Source: JBMNKL01 sp050261495
GTDB lineage: Bacteria > Bacillota > Clostridia > Acetivibrionales > DTU013
Direction of reading: 5' to 3'
NCBI GenBank assembly: GCA_050261495.1
Contig: JBLNDI010000113.1
Location: 1-51,474 of the forward strand
Length of the DNA: 51,474 bases
Part shown: positions 1-8,768 of the stretch, piece after piece
How the letters are laid out: every line of letters begins with the position of its first letter
How positions within the stretch are numbered: the stretch's first letter is position 1
Translations under genes and position numbers: made by a program
Notes under the pieces: model-generated
Told to the model about the DNA's origin: nothing
Database searches by the model: none
The model's input: only the letters and a program-made list of their open reading frames with translations

Positions 1-3000
1 AAGAAAAGGAAATTGCCGTGGAAATATACAGCTACCCCGATGCGGCAAGCTTCCTTGATGAACTTGAGAAGCATGATCCTTTCCTGAACACATCGTGGTA
101 CGTAAAGCAAAGCGAAGAAACGCCATATGACGTAAGCAGCCTCCAAAAAGCAGCGTCCGTCAAGGGTTATATTGCGCAATACCAGCACCTGTACTGGTAT
201 AGTTCGTACCTGGTGCTGCCATCTTCGCTGCCGGAGGGATATTACCTCGTTGCGGCCGAAATCGACGGCGAGAAATACTATGCGCAAATGCAGATAAATA
301 CCGCTGCGGTTTACATCATGAAAACCAAAGACAAGGCCATGGCATGGCTTCATAATTCCGTGACAGGCGAACCGCTGGCAGGAGCGGAATTTATGGTTGA
401 CGGCGGAAAACCCGTGAAATCCGGCAGGGATGGCATCGCTGTCCTGGACGGCTCATTTTCCGCCGATACCGGAACATACTTTCTTGTAAAACCGGCAGAA
501 GGCCACACCTTCATAGCGCGGGTAGTCAACGAGTATAACCCGTATTACACGTCTTACTACTGGGATTATCAGAACATGGATATTATCGACAATTACTGGA
601 CATACCTCTACCTGGACAGGGATACGTTCCTTCCCGAGGACACCGTCAACATCTGGGGCGTGCTCAAGCCGCGCAACAGCAGCAGCGGCGAAGTTGAAGC
701 AACGCTGGAGCTGACCCGTTACAGCTATTATTCTTCCGAAGAGGAAGTATCCGTGCTGGCGTCGCAGGATGTTAAAATTTCGCCGTCCGGCACATTTACC
801 GGCACCCTGGAAATATCCAATTTCAATCCCGATTCATACGAGGTACGCGTCAGGGTTGGCAACAAGGTGATGATGAAACGGTATTTGCAAATCATGGACT
901 ATACAAAGCCGGTGTATAAAATCGAGGCTGAAAGCAGCCGCGATTACATGTACGCATGGGATACCGTGGATTTTGACATGCTTGCGTCCTTTTACGAGGG
1001 CACGCCGGTATCCGGCGTTGAACTGGAATACACATACATGATTCCCGGCGCCGATTCCGTAAGCGGAATCCTCACAAGCGACGCGGATGGCAAGTCGGCC
1101 CTGTCCGTGAAGCCGGCCATAAGGGAAGAAGGATGGAGGCCCGTTACGCTCGTCCTCGAAATAAGAAACCGCGAAGCCGAAGAGCAGCAGGTATGGGAAT
1201 ATTGCCATGTCACCGTGTTCCCGAGGGATACGATGATCGAGGTGAAATCGAAAATAGAAAACCAGACAGCCAAGCTTGACTTCGCTACCAGCAGGATTGA
1301 TCTTTCAAAACTCGAAAGCAAACCGGGCGGATATTATTCGGAAGACGACTACAGGGGAGTTTCCGCGGATATGCCCTTGTCCGTCAAGCTGTACGAAAGA
1401 TATTTTGAAAAGAAAAAAACAGGCGAATTCTATGATTTTATAAACAAGGTCAGGCGTGATGTTTACGATTACGAAATGGTCAGCAATCTTATCGGGGAAT
1501 ATAATATTACTACGGTCAACGGCAAATACCACATGGAATTCGAGACGGAAAAGGATAAAAACTATTTCGTGGAAGTTACCGGTTTCGACTCCCGCGGCAA
1601 CCGTATCAAGGAGGTCGCGCACATATACAACTGGGATTATATCAGCCCTTATGAAAGCCGGGCATATACGATTTCCACGAAAGACACATATAAACGGTAT
1701 AAATCCGGCGAGCCCGTATCCGTCGAAGTGATACACAACGGGGAGCGCCCGGCTGAAGCTGAAAAAAGCAAATACCTCTTTGTCCGCCTTAGAAACGGTA
1801 TTTACGACTTCGTGACATCTCCCGAATCCACTTACAATTTTAATTTCGAAGATGAGTTTATACCCAATATTTACGTCAAGGCAGTGTGTTTCGACGGCGC
1901 TTACCTGCATGACGCCGGCATCCGTCAATACCTGTACGACAGTTCCGAAAAGGAATTGGATATCAGCGTAAAGCCCGGCAAGTATGAATACCGGCCCGGC
2001 GAAACCGCGAGCCTTTTGCTGGAAGTAAAAGACCAAAACGGCAAGCCCTGCACCTCCGAAATTAATATCAGCGTCGTGGATGAAGCGTACTTCACGCTCT
2101 TCCCGCAATACGTCGACACGTTATCTTCACTTTACGGTCCTTCCGTGTCTTCGGGCGTCATTACCGATTATTTCTCGTACACGGCGCCGGATGAAGCATC
2201 TTTCAATCCCATGGCGGAAAAAGGAGAAGGCGGCGACGTATACGTCAGGAAAGATTTCAAGGATAGCGCGCTATTTGTTTCGGTAACGGCCGGCGCCGAC
2301 GGGAAAGCGTCCGCCAGCTTCAAACTACCCGATAACCTTACTTCCTGGAGAGTAACATACCAGGCGGTTACGGAAGACCTCAAGGCGGGAAGCGGCAAGA
2401 TTAACATTTCTACGAAGCTGCCGTTTTTCGTGGACGTAATATTCAACAAGTCCTTTATCACCGGCGACACCCCTTCCATTCTGGTAAGGGCTTACGGCGC
2501 CGAGCTTGACCCCGGCGCGCAGGTCGATTACAACGTGACGGTTACCGGTCCGGACGGGCGGTCAAAATCTTATAAAGCAACCGGAAAGGCAAACACTATA
2601 AAGGAAATAGCCATGGACAGCCTTGAAGCCGGAAATTACACCGTTTTGGTCGAAGGAACCGCAGGAAGCCTGAAAGACGCGATTGAGCGCAGTTTCAGGG
2701 TTTCAGACAGCCTGCTTGAAACTTCTGTCACCGATTATTTCTCGCTTTCAAACGATACCGTCATTACAAACAATACCAAGGGGCTCACTTCCCTGGTCTT
2801 TTTCGGCGAGGACTCGGCAATGCTTTACCGGGAATTGCGTTCGTTATACTGGAACTGGGGCGAAAGGCTCGATCAGAAGCTTGCCCAAAAAATATCAGCC
2901 AAGCTTTTGCAGAATTACTTCGATGAACCGGGCTATTACGACGAGGAAGTGGACATAAGCCGGTACCAGGCAGAGGACGGCGGCCTTGCGCTGCTAACAT

Positions 3001-4112
3001 ACGACAGCAGCAATCCGCAGCTGTCGGCAAAGATGTGCTCGCTGGCTGCCGATGAAATCGACCGCGAAGCGTTGGCAGGCTATTTTAAAAAGCTTCTGAA
3101 CAACCCGGATATAACGCCCGAGGACGCGGCTTACTGCTACTGGGGGCTTGCGGCGCTGAAGAAGCCCGTATTGCTGGATATCCGCGCCATACTCGATACT
3201 CCCGGCATCGCGCCGGAAATCAGGCTTATACTCGGCGTAGCCCTGGCAGAAATAGGCGATTACCAGGGCGCGAGAGAAATATACACTGATATTGTCAGGA
3301 ACTCGGGAAAAGTAACCGAAACTTACGCCTGGATTGAAAAAGAAACGAGGGACGACAGCGTTGAAGCCACCGCGCTGTGCTCGCTGATAGCGCTCAGAAT
3401 AAACGCTCCCGAAAAAATCAAGCTTTTTAATTATATAAAATCGAACTCCACGTCGGAGCTCCTTGTCAACCTGGAACGCATGGTTTTTGTCACTAATTAC
3501 ATCAAGGAAGCAAGCCTCGACAGCAGCTTCAGCTACGAGATCAACGGCGATAAAAAGCAGGTTGAATTGAAGAAAGGCGCTTATTACCGCCTTGACCTGA
3601 CGCCGGATAAACTCTCCGCGCTTAAATTCGGTAACGTCCGGGGCAAAGTGGCTGTCGCCGCGTCATATGTCGCGCCTATCGGCGAAATACGTGCTGCCGG
3701 TGATAACCTCGTATCCCTGGAACGCACCTATACTATCGCAGGTAAAAGCGGCCCGGCTGCGTCATTCAACCGCTCCGACACGGTGAAAATAACGCTGACT
3801 CCAAAATTCGACGAAACGGCTCCGGATGGGTATTACGAGATAACCGACATATTGCCGGCAGGCTTCAGGTTTGTCCGCTCGGATCTCACATCGGGCAAGG
3901 ACAGCAACTGGCGGTATCCGAAGGAGGTTACGGGCCAAAAAGTAGTTTTCGGGTATTACTACAGCAAGAATAATCCTTACAGGAAGAGCAGCATAACATA
4001 TTACGCCAAGGCTGTTTCCCCGGGAACCTACACTGCCGACAACGCGGCAATCCGCCATACCGATGGGAAAATATCCGGGTTTGCCGGGAAATCCCGGGTT
4101 ACTATAGATTAA
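1..4112 (+). CDS. Alpha-2-macroglobulin-like protein, 5' end outside the window
   Basis: This is a large extracytoplasmic protein of the bacterial alpha-2-macroglobulin (MG-domain) type. The frame is open to the window edge: codons upstream of the GTG at 18 read EKEIA, so the true start lies outside and about 1,370 residues are visible. Repeated beta-rich MG-like segments fill the first 700 residues. The A2M core follows, with YVRKDFKDSALFVS and LPDNLTSWRVTYQAVTED around residues 740-790, and then an alpha-helical domain resembling the thioester/terpenoid-cyclase-like domain (EDGGLALLTYD). The usual CxEQ thioester motif is absent: the equivalent stretch reads YWNWGERLDQ near residue 945. It therefore probably does not trap proteases covalently. 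The signal peptide or lipobox would lie upstream. The next gene starts about 120 bp downstream on the same strand. The family is clear; the role here is unknown. Confidence 0.8.
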   Translation, partial: EKEIAVEIYSYPDAASFLDELEKHDPFLNTSWYVKQSEETPYDVSSLQKAASVKGYIAQYQHLYWYSSYLVLPSSLPEGYYLVAAEIDGEKYYAQMQINTAAVYIMKTKDKAMAWLHNSVTGEPLAGAEFMVDGGKPVKSGRDGIAVLDGSFSADTGTYFLVKPAEGHTFIARVVNEYNPYYTSYYWDYQNMDIIDNYWTYLYLDRDTFLPEDTVNIWGVLKPRNSSSGEVEATLELTRYSYYSSEEEVSVLASQDVKISPSGTFTGTLEISNFNPDSYEVRVRVGNKVMMKRYLQIMDYTKPVYKIEAESSRDYMYAWDTVDFDMLASFYEGTPVSGVELEYTYMIPGADSVSGILTSDADGKSALSVKPAIREEGWRPVTLVLEIRNREAEEQQVWEYCHVTVFPRDTMIEVKSKIENQTAKLDFATSRIDLSKLESKPGGYYSEDDYRGVSADMPLSVKLYERYFEKKKTGEFYDFINKVRRDVYDYEMVSNLIGEYNITTVNGKYHMEFETEKDKNYFVEVTGFDSRGNRIKEVAHIYNWDYISPYESRAYTISTKDTYKRYKSGEPVSVEVIHNGERPAEAEKSKYLFVRLRNGIYDFVTSPESTYNFNFEDEFIPNIYVKAVCFDGAYLHDAGIRQYLYDSSEKELDISVKPGKYEYRPGETASLLLEVKDQNGKPCTSEINISVVDEAYFTLFPQYVDTLSSLYGPSVSSGVITDYFSYTAPDEASFNPMAEKGEGGDVYVRKDFKDSALFVSVTAGADGKASASFKLPDNLTSWRVTYQAVTEDLKAGSGKINISTKLPFFVDVIFNKSFITGDTPSILVRAYGAELDPGAQVDYNVTVTGPDGRSKSYKATGKANTIKEIAMDSLEAGNYTVLVEGTAGSLKDAIERSFRVSDSLLETSVTDYFSLSNDTVITNNTKGLTSLVFFGEDSAMLYRELRSLYWNWGERLDQKLAQKISAKLLQNYFDEPGYYDEEVDISRYQAEDGGLALLTYDSSNPQLSAKMCSLAADEIDREALAGYFKKLLNNPDITPEDAAYCYWGLAALKKPVLLDIRAILDTPGIAPEIRLILGVALAEIGDYQGAREIYTDIVRNSGKVTETYAWIEKETRDDSVEATALCSLIALRINAPEKIKLFNYIKSNSTSELLVNLERMVFVTNYIKEASLDSSFSYEINGDKKQVELKKGAYYRLDLTPDKLSALKFGNVRGKVAVAASYVAPIGEIRAAGDNLVSLERTYTIAGKSGPAASFNRSDTVKITLTPKFDETAPDGYYEITDILPAGFRFVRSDLTSGKDSNWRYPKEVTGQKVVFGYYYSKNNPYRKSSITYYAKAVSPGTYTADNAAIRHTDGKISGFAGKSRVTID

Positions 4113-4230
4113 GCCACGTTAAGCAGGAGCCCGGGGTGTTAACCGGGAGTCAGGGAAGCTTGGAAAACGGGCGAACAGGAATCGGTTAACAGGCGGATCG
4201 GGCTCCGAAACGATCAACCAGGAGACGGAA

Positions 4231-5325
4231 ATGGGCAATAGTACGACAATGCATTTCAACAGGAAACCAATATTGTTTAAATCACTTGCGCTCGGCGGTA
4301 TCATAGCCGCCATGCTGCTGATGTCCGCCTGCGCACTTACCGCTTCGGCAAATTCCGTATCTTCAGACCCGGAATCCAATACATCCGGGCTTGCAGGCGC
4401 GCAACCTGCAGGTTCCGGGCCCGCTGATGCAGGTACACAAGCCGCAAGCTTGCCGCCGGGTGAGGCTGCTTCCTCCTCCGGCAGGCAGTCAAGCCAGGGA
4501 GGCCCCGGCATTTCATCATTGCGCTGCATCCATTTTAATGAGAAGGATTTCAGGAACTCCATCGCCCTGGCCGGTGATGAAACCGGAGGCGCAAGCGGCG
4601 CCGGCAATGCGGGTTATCCGGCAGGCTCCGTCGCCGGCGGAGTTGTCCCCCATCACCTGCTGGCCGGAAAAATGATCGCGCAGTTTTTCCGGACGCTGTC
4701 GGAAAGCTCCCCGGATACGATAGTGATAATCGGCCCGAACCACGACCGCATCGGTATGAACAAGCTCCATACTTCTTCGCTTGACTGGGCGACCGCTTTC
4801 GGCATCCTTGAGACCGACCGGAATATTGCCGAAAGCCTTGTAAATGAACTTGGAGCGTCGGAAAATACGAAGCTTATGGAAACCGAGCACTCAATTTCTT
4901 CATTGGCGCCGTACGTCAAGTACTATATGCCGACGACAAAAATTGTACCGATCCTGCTGCATGGCAACTACACGTTAGCGGAATCGGAAAAGCTCGGTGA
5001 ATTCCTGGCAGGAATCATGAAGAACAACGCTGGCATTGTCGTGATTGCATCGGTTGATTTTTCGCATTATCTTGATGCGGATACGGCGGAAAAGATGGAC
5101 AAGATAACGCTGGACGCGATCATATCGCGCGATGCCGCCGCCATATCAAGGATGGGAAATGACAACATTGACTCGCCGCCGTCAATACTGTCACTATTGT
5201 GCATAATGGACGAAATAGGCGCAATCGGACCCGAAATAACCGCCCATGACAATTCCTTCGGCATCACTGGAGGCGGTGCGGAATGTACGACGAGTTACTT
5301 CACCATGTTTTTCAGGCGGCCTTAA
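4231..5325 (+). CDS. Memo-domain lipoprotein (AmmeMemoRadiSam system protein B family)
   Basis: This 364-residue protein starts at an ATG with an AGGAGA site five bases upstream. Residues 15-34 form a lipoprotein signal (hydrophobic stretch, then MSAC with Cys34), so the protein should be anchored outside the cell. A linker rich in Ala, Gly and Ser (about 35-95) leads into a Memo domain. The domain shows GGVVPHHLLAG (His141/142), IGPNHDRIGM (His171) and the ASVDFSHYLDAD motif, matching the His-based metal site of the Memo/LigB-like fold. Family members are usually discussed together with AMMECR1 and radical-SAM partners, but neither partner is adjacent here. The reaction is not known. The 5' flank holds GGAGCCCG and CGGGCTCC arms (about 4127 and 4198) that could form a long-loop hairpin. 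The family call is firm and the function open. Confidence 0.85.
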   Translation: MGNSTTMHFNRKPILFKSLALGGIIAAMLLMSACALTASANSVSSDPESNTSGLAGAQPAGSGPADAGTQAASLPPGEAASSSGRQSSQGGPGISSLRCIHFNEKDFRNSIALAGDETGGASGAGNAGYPAGSVAGGVVPHHLLAGKMIAQFFRTLSESSPDTIVIIGPNHDRIGMNKLHTSSLDWATAFGILETDRNIAESLVNELGASENTKLMETEHSISSLAPYVKYYMPTTKIVPILLHGNYTLAESEKLGEFLAGIMKNNAGIVVIASVDFSHYLDADTAEKMDKITLDAIISRDAAAISRMGNDNIDSPPSILSLLCIMDEIGAIGPEITAHDNSFGITGGGAECTTSYFTMFFRRP

Positions 5326-5368
5326 AACAATTGTCAAGGCGGCAAAGGTAAAAATTGAGTAAATTATG

Positions 5369-5398
5369 TTGAACATATCCTGCAATTACGGGTATAAT
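5369..5398 (+). promoter_or_regulatory. Predicted sigma-A promoter of the murA-type gene
   Basis: TTGAAC (5369-5374) and a perfect TATAAT (5393-5398) are separated by 18 bp, and the gene starts 42 bp downstream of the -10 box. This gives the gene its own promoter, independent of the Memo lipoprotein gene. Confidence 0.7.
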
Positions 5399-5439
5399 AA
5401 GGATGTAATTCATTCTTTTACTAGAAGGCAGGAAAACAA

Positions 5440-6735
5440 ATGAGATGGCTTGAAGTAAACTGCTCCAAACCACTGAACGGAAAGATAAAGGCCCCCGGGT
5501 CAAAAAACAGTTCCCTTGCGCTGCTGGCAGCCGCTTGCCTCGCAGACGAACCTGTAAGCATATCGAATTTACCGGAAATATCAGATGTTAAAGCTGTTTT
5601 CAATATATTGAAAGATATCGGAGCCATAGTTGAAAAAAGGGATAAAACTTGTACAGTCGATCCTCGCACTATCCGGACTGCCCGGATAGATCCGCAGCTC
5701 TCCTCGGCATTCAGGGCTGCGTATTATTTTGTAGGCGCGTTGCTTGCAAAGCACCGCAAGGTGTCAATCGGATATCCCGGCGGCGACAATTTCGTTTCGC
5801 GCCCCATTGATCAGCATATTAAAGGCCTTAAAGCCCTCGGGGCAAAATTTAATATGTACGGCGACCATTACACCGTGGAAGCGGAAAGCCTTAAAGGAAC
5901 TGAAATTTTCTTCGATGTCGTGACATGCGGCGCCACGATTAATGTCATGCTTGCCGCAGTCCTTGCCAATGGCAAAACGATACTTTACAATGCCGCAAGA
6001 GATCCAGAGGTAGTGGAAACCGCCATAATGCTGAATAAAATGGGAGCGCGCATATACGGCGCCGGTACCGATACCATCAGGATACAGGGCGTGACACAAC
6101 TTGGCGGCTGTTCCCATACCGTTTCGCCGGACAGGCTCATTACAGGGGCATACCTGATTGCAGCGGGCGTTACCGGCGGGACCATAACTGTTGTAGAATC
6201 GATTCCGGAGCATCTTGAGCCGTGCATGGCAAAACTCTCGGAGACAGGCCTGTCTTTTGAGTTGTCCGGAAACAATATCACCGTGCATGGCGATGCCAGG
6301 ATAAGGGCAACGAGGGTACGCACCGGCAAATACCCGATGTTCGAAAGCGACTTCCAGCAGCCGATAACCGTATTATTGCTGAAAGCCATGGGAAAAAGCA
6401 TCATTTCGGACCGCATATATCCAAAACGCTTCAGCCATTGTGAGCAGTTGAACAGGATGGGCGCCGATATCACCGTTAAAAACGGTGTTGCAAGGATCAA
6501 CAGCTACAGGCGCCTTACAGGAACCTGGGTGCATGCCGGCGATATCAGGGCCGGAACAGCGCTTGTTCTCGCCGGCCTGATGGCGGACGGCACAACCAGG
6601 ATTACAGGTGTGGAGCACATAGAACGCGGTTACGAGGATATAGTCAGGGATTTCAGGCAACTCGGGGCGGACATCGCGCTCCGCGCCGGCGAAACCGCAA
6701 CGGTCGCCTCCGACCTGTCCCGGGGTCAGGCTTGA
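5440..6735 (+). CDS. murA: UDP-N-acetylglucosamine 1-carboxyvinyltransferase (MurA), Asp in place of the catalytic Cys
   Basis: MurA transfers enolpyruvate from PEP to UDP-GlcNAc, the first committed step of peptidoglycan synthesis in the cytoplasm. The 431-residue product has the family length and motifs: APGSKNSSL (Lys22), FRAAYYFVGALL, RPIDQHIKGLKALGA, and the late AGTALVLAGLMADG and RGYEDI segments. In the loop that normally reads PGGCxIGxRP, this protein has PGGDNFVSRP, so the proton-donor Cys (E. coli Cys115) is Asp116. Asp at this position is known from naturally fosfomycin-tolerant MurA enzymes such as those of Mycobacterium and Chlamydia. A site AAGGCAGG precedes the ATG. The stop codon lies inside a 22-bp sequence repeated at the MATE gene, and the convergent yjbQ gene ends 11 bp away. 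It could be a second, specialised MurA paralogue. Confidence 0.9.
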   Translation: MRWLEVNCSKPLNGKIKAPGSKNSSLALLAAACLADEPVSISNLPEISDVKAVFNILKDIGAIVEKRDKTCTVDPRTIRTARIDPQLSSAFRAAYYFVGALLAKHRKVSIGYPGGDNFVSRPIDQHIKGLKALGAKFNMYGDHYTVEAESLKGTEIFFDVVTCGATINVMLAAVLANGKTILYNAARDPEVVETAIMLNKMGARIYGAGTDTIRIQGVTQLGGCSHTVSPDRLITGAYLIAAGVTGGTITVVESIPEHLEPCMAKLSETGLSFELSGNNITVHGDARIRATRVRTGKYPMFESDFQQPITVLLLKAMGKSIISDRIYPKRFSHCEQLNRMGADITVKNGVARINSYRRLTGTWVHAGDIRAGTALVLAGLMADGTTRITGVEHIERGYEDIVRDFRQLGADIALRAGETATVASDLSRGQA

Positions 6736-6748
6736 AATATTCCCTTTT
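6727..6748 (+). repeat. Copy of the gene-end repeat at the murA stop codon
   Basis: Identical over 22 bp to 24433-24454. Its extended left part, GGGGTCAGGCTTGAA (6722-6736), also occurs in reverse at 42646-42660. The copy spans the murA stop and reaches the last codon of yjbQ. Confidence 0.75.
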
Positions 6749-7163
6749 ACTCGCCTATTATTTTTACCAGCACACGCTTGCGGCGCTTGCCGTCAAATTC
6801 CCCGTAAAATATTTGCTCCCATGGGCCGAAATCAAGTTTCCCGCCGGTGACGGCCGAAACCACTTCCCTGCCCATTATCTGCCGCTTCAGGTGGGCGTCG
6901 GCATTATCCTCAAAGCCGTTATGTCTGTACTGGCTGTACGGCTTTTCGGGCGCAAGAGTTTCCAGCCATTTTTCAAAATCCTGGTGCAACCCGGATTCAT
7001 CATCGTTTACGAATACGCTGGCGGTAATATGCATTGCGTTCACCAGCACAAGTCCCTCCTTTATGCCGCTTTCATCAATACACCGCTGCACCTCCTGCGT
7101 TATGTTGATAAAAGCCCTTCTCGTAGGGACATTAAAATACAGTTCCTTACGGTAACTTTTCAT
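6747..7163 (-). CDS. yjbQ: YjbQ/UPF0047 family protein (secondary thiamine-phosphate synthase type)
   Basis: This small cytoplasmic protein of about 138 residues belongs to the YjbQ (UPF0047) family. Members form compact trimers and some can replace thiamine-phosphate synthase in vivo; the physiological role is uncertain. Hallmarks are NAMHITASVFVND, the NADAHLKRQIMG stretch with its conserved His, and the PWEQIFYGEFDG end. Two ATGs are possible, at 7169 and 7163. The AAGGAG site abuts the first and sits six bases before the second, so the start at 7163 is preferred. The gene converges on murA with 11 bp between the two stop codons. It follows pncB on the same strand, but a strong hairpin separates the two. 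Confidence 0.85.
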   Translation of the reverse strand: MKSYRKELYFNVPTRRAFINITQEVQRCIDESGIKEGLVLVNAMHITASVFVNDDESGLHQDFEKWLETLAPEKPYSQYRHNGFEDNADAHLKRQIMGREVVSAVTGGKLDFGPWEQIFYGEFDGKRRKRVLVKIIGE

Positions 7164-7176
7164 AAACATCTCCTTT

Positions 7177-7206
7177 CAAAAGCCGGGCATTGTCTGCCCG
7201 GTTTTT
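7177..7206 (-). terminator. Intrinsic-terminator-like hairpin between pncB and yjbQ
   Basis: CCGGGCA (7183-7189) and TGCCCGG (7195-7201) form a perfect 7-bp GC-rich stem with a 5-nt loop. On the minus strand it follows the pncB stop and is trailed by CTTTTG. The plus-strand side has a stronger T run (7202-7206). It probably ends pncA-pncB transcripts, partly or fully. Confidence 0.6.
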
Positions 7207-7231
7207 ATCTGTTTGATTATCTTTTCGGCAC

Positions 7232-8746
7232 TTATTTCATGGAATGCTCCCGGATCATCTTTTCCCTCAATTCCCATAACGGGCGGGAAAGATCCACGTA
7301 GTACCCGTGGGGGTTTTCAAAACGCTTGACCTCCTCCCAGAGCGTATCCACCTGTTCGCTGCAGTACTTCCTGATCGACTCCAGGCCGGGACGTTCATAT
7401 ACAAGCCTGCCCTTGTCGAAAATGCAGACCAGAAGCTTTCTTGCGGTGAAATTCGTCACAATTTTTCTTTTCCAGGTAAATTCAGGATCAAACAGTTCGT
7501 ACGGCTTTGATTCATCTATTTCTTCATCGTGCAAGGCAACCACATCGGCAATCGCCTTGCCGGTTTCCTTGTCATAAAGCCTCCAAACCTGCTTATATCC
7601 CGGGCTTGTTATCTTGCCGACATTCTCGCTTACTTTTATAGTCGGTATTATCCGCCCGTTTTCTTCAACGGCGCAAAGCTTGTACACGCCTCCGAACACA
7701 GGGTCGGAAGCGGACGTGATAAGCCGTTCGCCCACGCCGAACATGTCAACCTTTGCGCCCTGCGCCAGCAAATTGCTGATAATGTATTCGTCAAGCGAGT
7801 TTGAAGCCACAATCGCGCAATCCTCAAACCCGGCTTCATCGAGCATTTTTCTCGCGTTAACCGACAAGTACGCGATATCGCCGGAATCAATCCTGATCCC
7901 CTTCGGCCTGAACCCTCTCGGCGCCACTTCCTCCCTGAAAGCGGTTATCGCATTGGGCACTCCCGATTTCAGGACGTTGTACGTATCCACAAGCAGCACG
8001 CAGTTTGAAGGATATGCCCTTGCATACGCCCTGAAAGCCTCAAGCTCCGACGGAAACATCTGGACCCAGCTGTGGGCCATTGTTCCAAGCGCCGGTATGC
8101 CGTAATCCCTGCCTGCCATTGTGCATGAAGTACCTATGCACCCTCCTATATATGCCGCCCTTGCTCCTCTTAGCGCCCCGTCGTATCCCTGCGCCCTTCT
8201 CGAGCCGAATTCCATCACCGCTTTTCCCCGCGCCGCCCTTACAATCCTGTTTGCCTTTGTGGCAATGAGGCTCTGGTGGTTTATTATAAGCAACAGCATG
8301 GTTTCTATAAACTGCGCCTCTATAATGGGACCTCTGACAATCGCTACAGGTTCGTTCGGGAAAATAGGGGTTCCTTCGGGCATCATCCATACATCGCACG
8401 TAAACCTGAAATTCCTAAGGTAATCCAAGAATTCCGCCGAAAACTGCCCCCTGCCTTCCAGGTACTCCAGGTCCTTCCGGGAAAAGGACAGGTTTTCGAT
8501 ATATTCAATAAACTGCTCTACGCCGGCCATAATTGCAAAACCGCCGTTATCGGGCACCTTACGGAAAAACATGTCAAAATAGGCGACCTTGTCTTTCATG
8601 CCGTTTTTCAGGTAGCCGTTCCCCATGGTCAACTCGTAAAAATCGGTCAGCAAGGTCAGGTTTGTGCCGCTTTTCAGACTGTTTTTCAGACCAATTTCCG
8701 GGCCATCTTCCCGGTCATTTTTCAAGCTGTTCTCCGCGTCTGTCAC
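7232..8746 (-). CDS. pncB: Nicotinate phosphoribosyltransferase
   Basis: PncB converts nicotinate and PRPP to nicotinate mononucleotide in the Preiss-Handler NAD salvage pathway. The product, about 504 residues, shows the family start LTDFYELTMGNGY, the GTMAHSWVQMF motif with the His that is phosphorylated in homologues, the IRIDSGDIAYLS phosphate-binding region and ASNSLDEY. Two start codons are adjacent, TTG at 8749 and GTG at 8746. The GGAGGT site is seven bases before the GTG, which I prefer. The first ~28 residues are a poorly conserved extension. The isochorismatase-family gene pncA ends 22 bp upstream on the same strand. The pair forms a salvage operon in which nicotinamide is deamidated and the nicotinate then re-used. 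Confidence 0.93.
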   Translation of the reverse strand: MTDAENSLKNDREDGPEIGLKNSLKSGTNLTLLTDFYELTMGNGYLKNGMKDKVAYFDMFFRKVPDNGGFAIMAGVEQFIEYIENLSFSRKDLEYLEGRGQFSAEFLDYLRNFRFTCDVWMMPEGTPIFPNEPVAIVRGPIIEAQFIETMLLLIINHQSLIATKANRIVRAARGKAVMEFGSRRAQGYDGALRGARAAYIGGCIGTSCTMAGRDYGIPALGTMAHSWVQMFPSELEAFRAYARAYPSNCVLLVDTYNVLKSGVPNAITAFREEVAPRGFRPKGIRIDSGDIAYLSVNARKMLDEAGFEDCAIVASNSLDEYIISNLLAQGAKVDMFGVGERLITSASDPVFGGVYKLCAVEENGRIIPTIKVSENVGKITSPGYKQVWRLYDKETGKAIADVVALHDEEIDESKPYELFDPEFTWKRKIVTNFTARKLLVCIFDKGRLVYERPGLESIRKYCSEQVDTLWEEVKRFENPHGYYVDLSRPLWELREKMIREHSMK

Positions 8747-8768
8747 CAAGCCACCTCCGCCCGCCGGC

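Noticed and set aside
1305..2108. 267-codon minus-strand frame inside the alpha-2-macroglobulin-like gene
   Set aside because: Antisense to a conserved A2M-type coding region, without start signals or a credible product.
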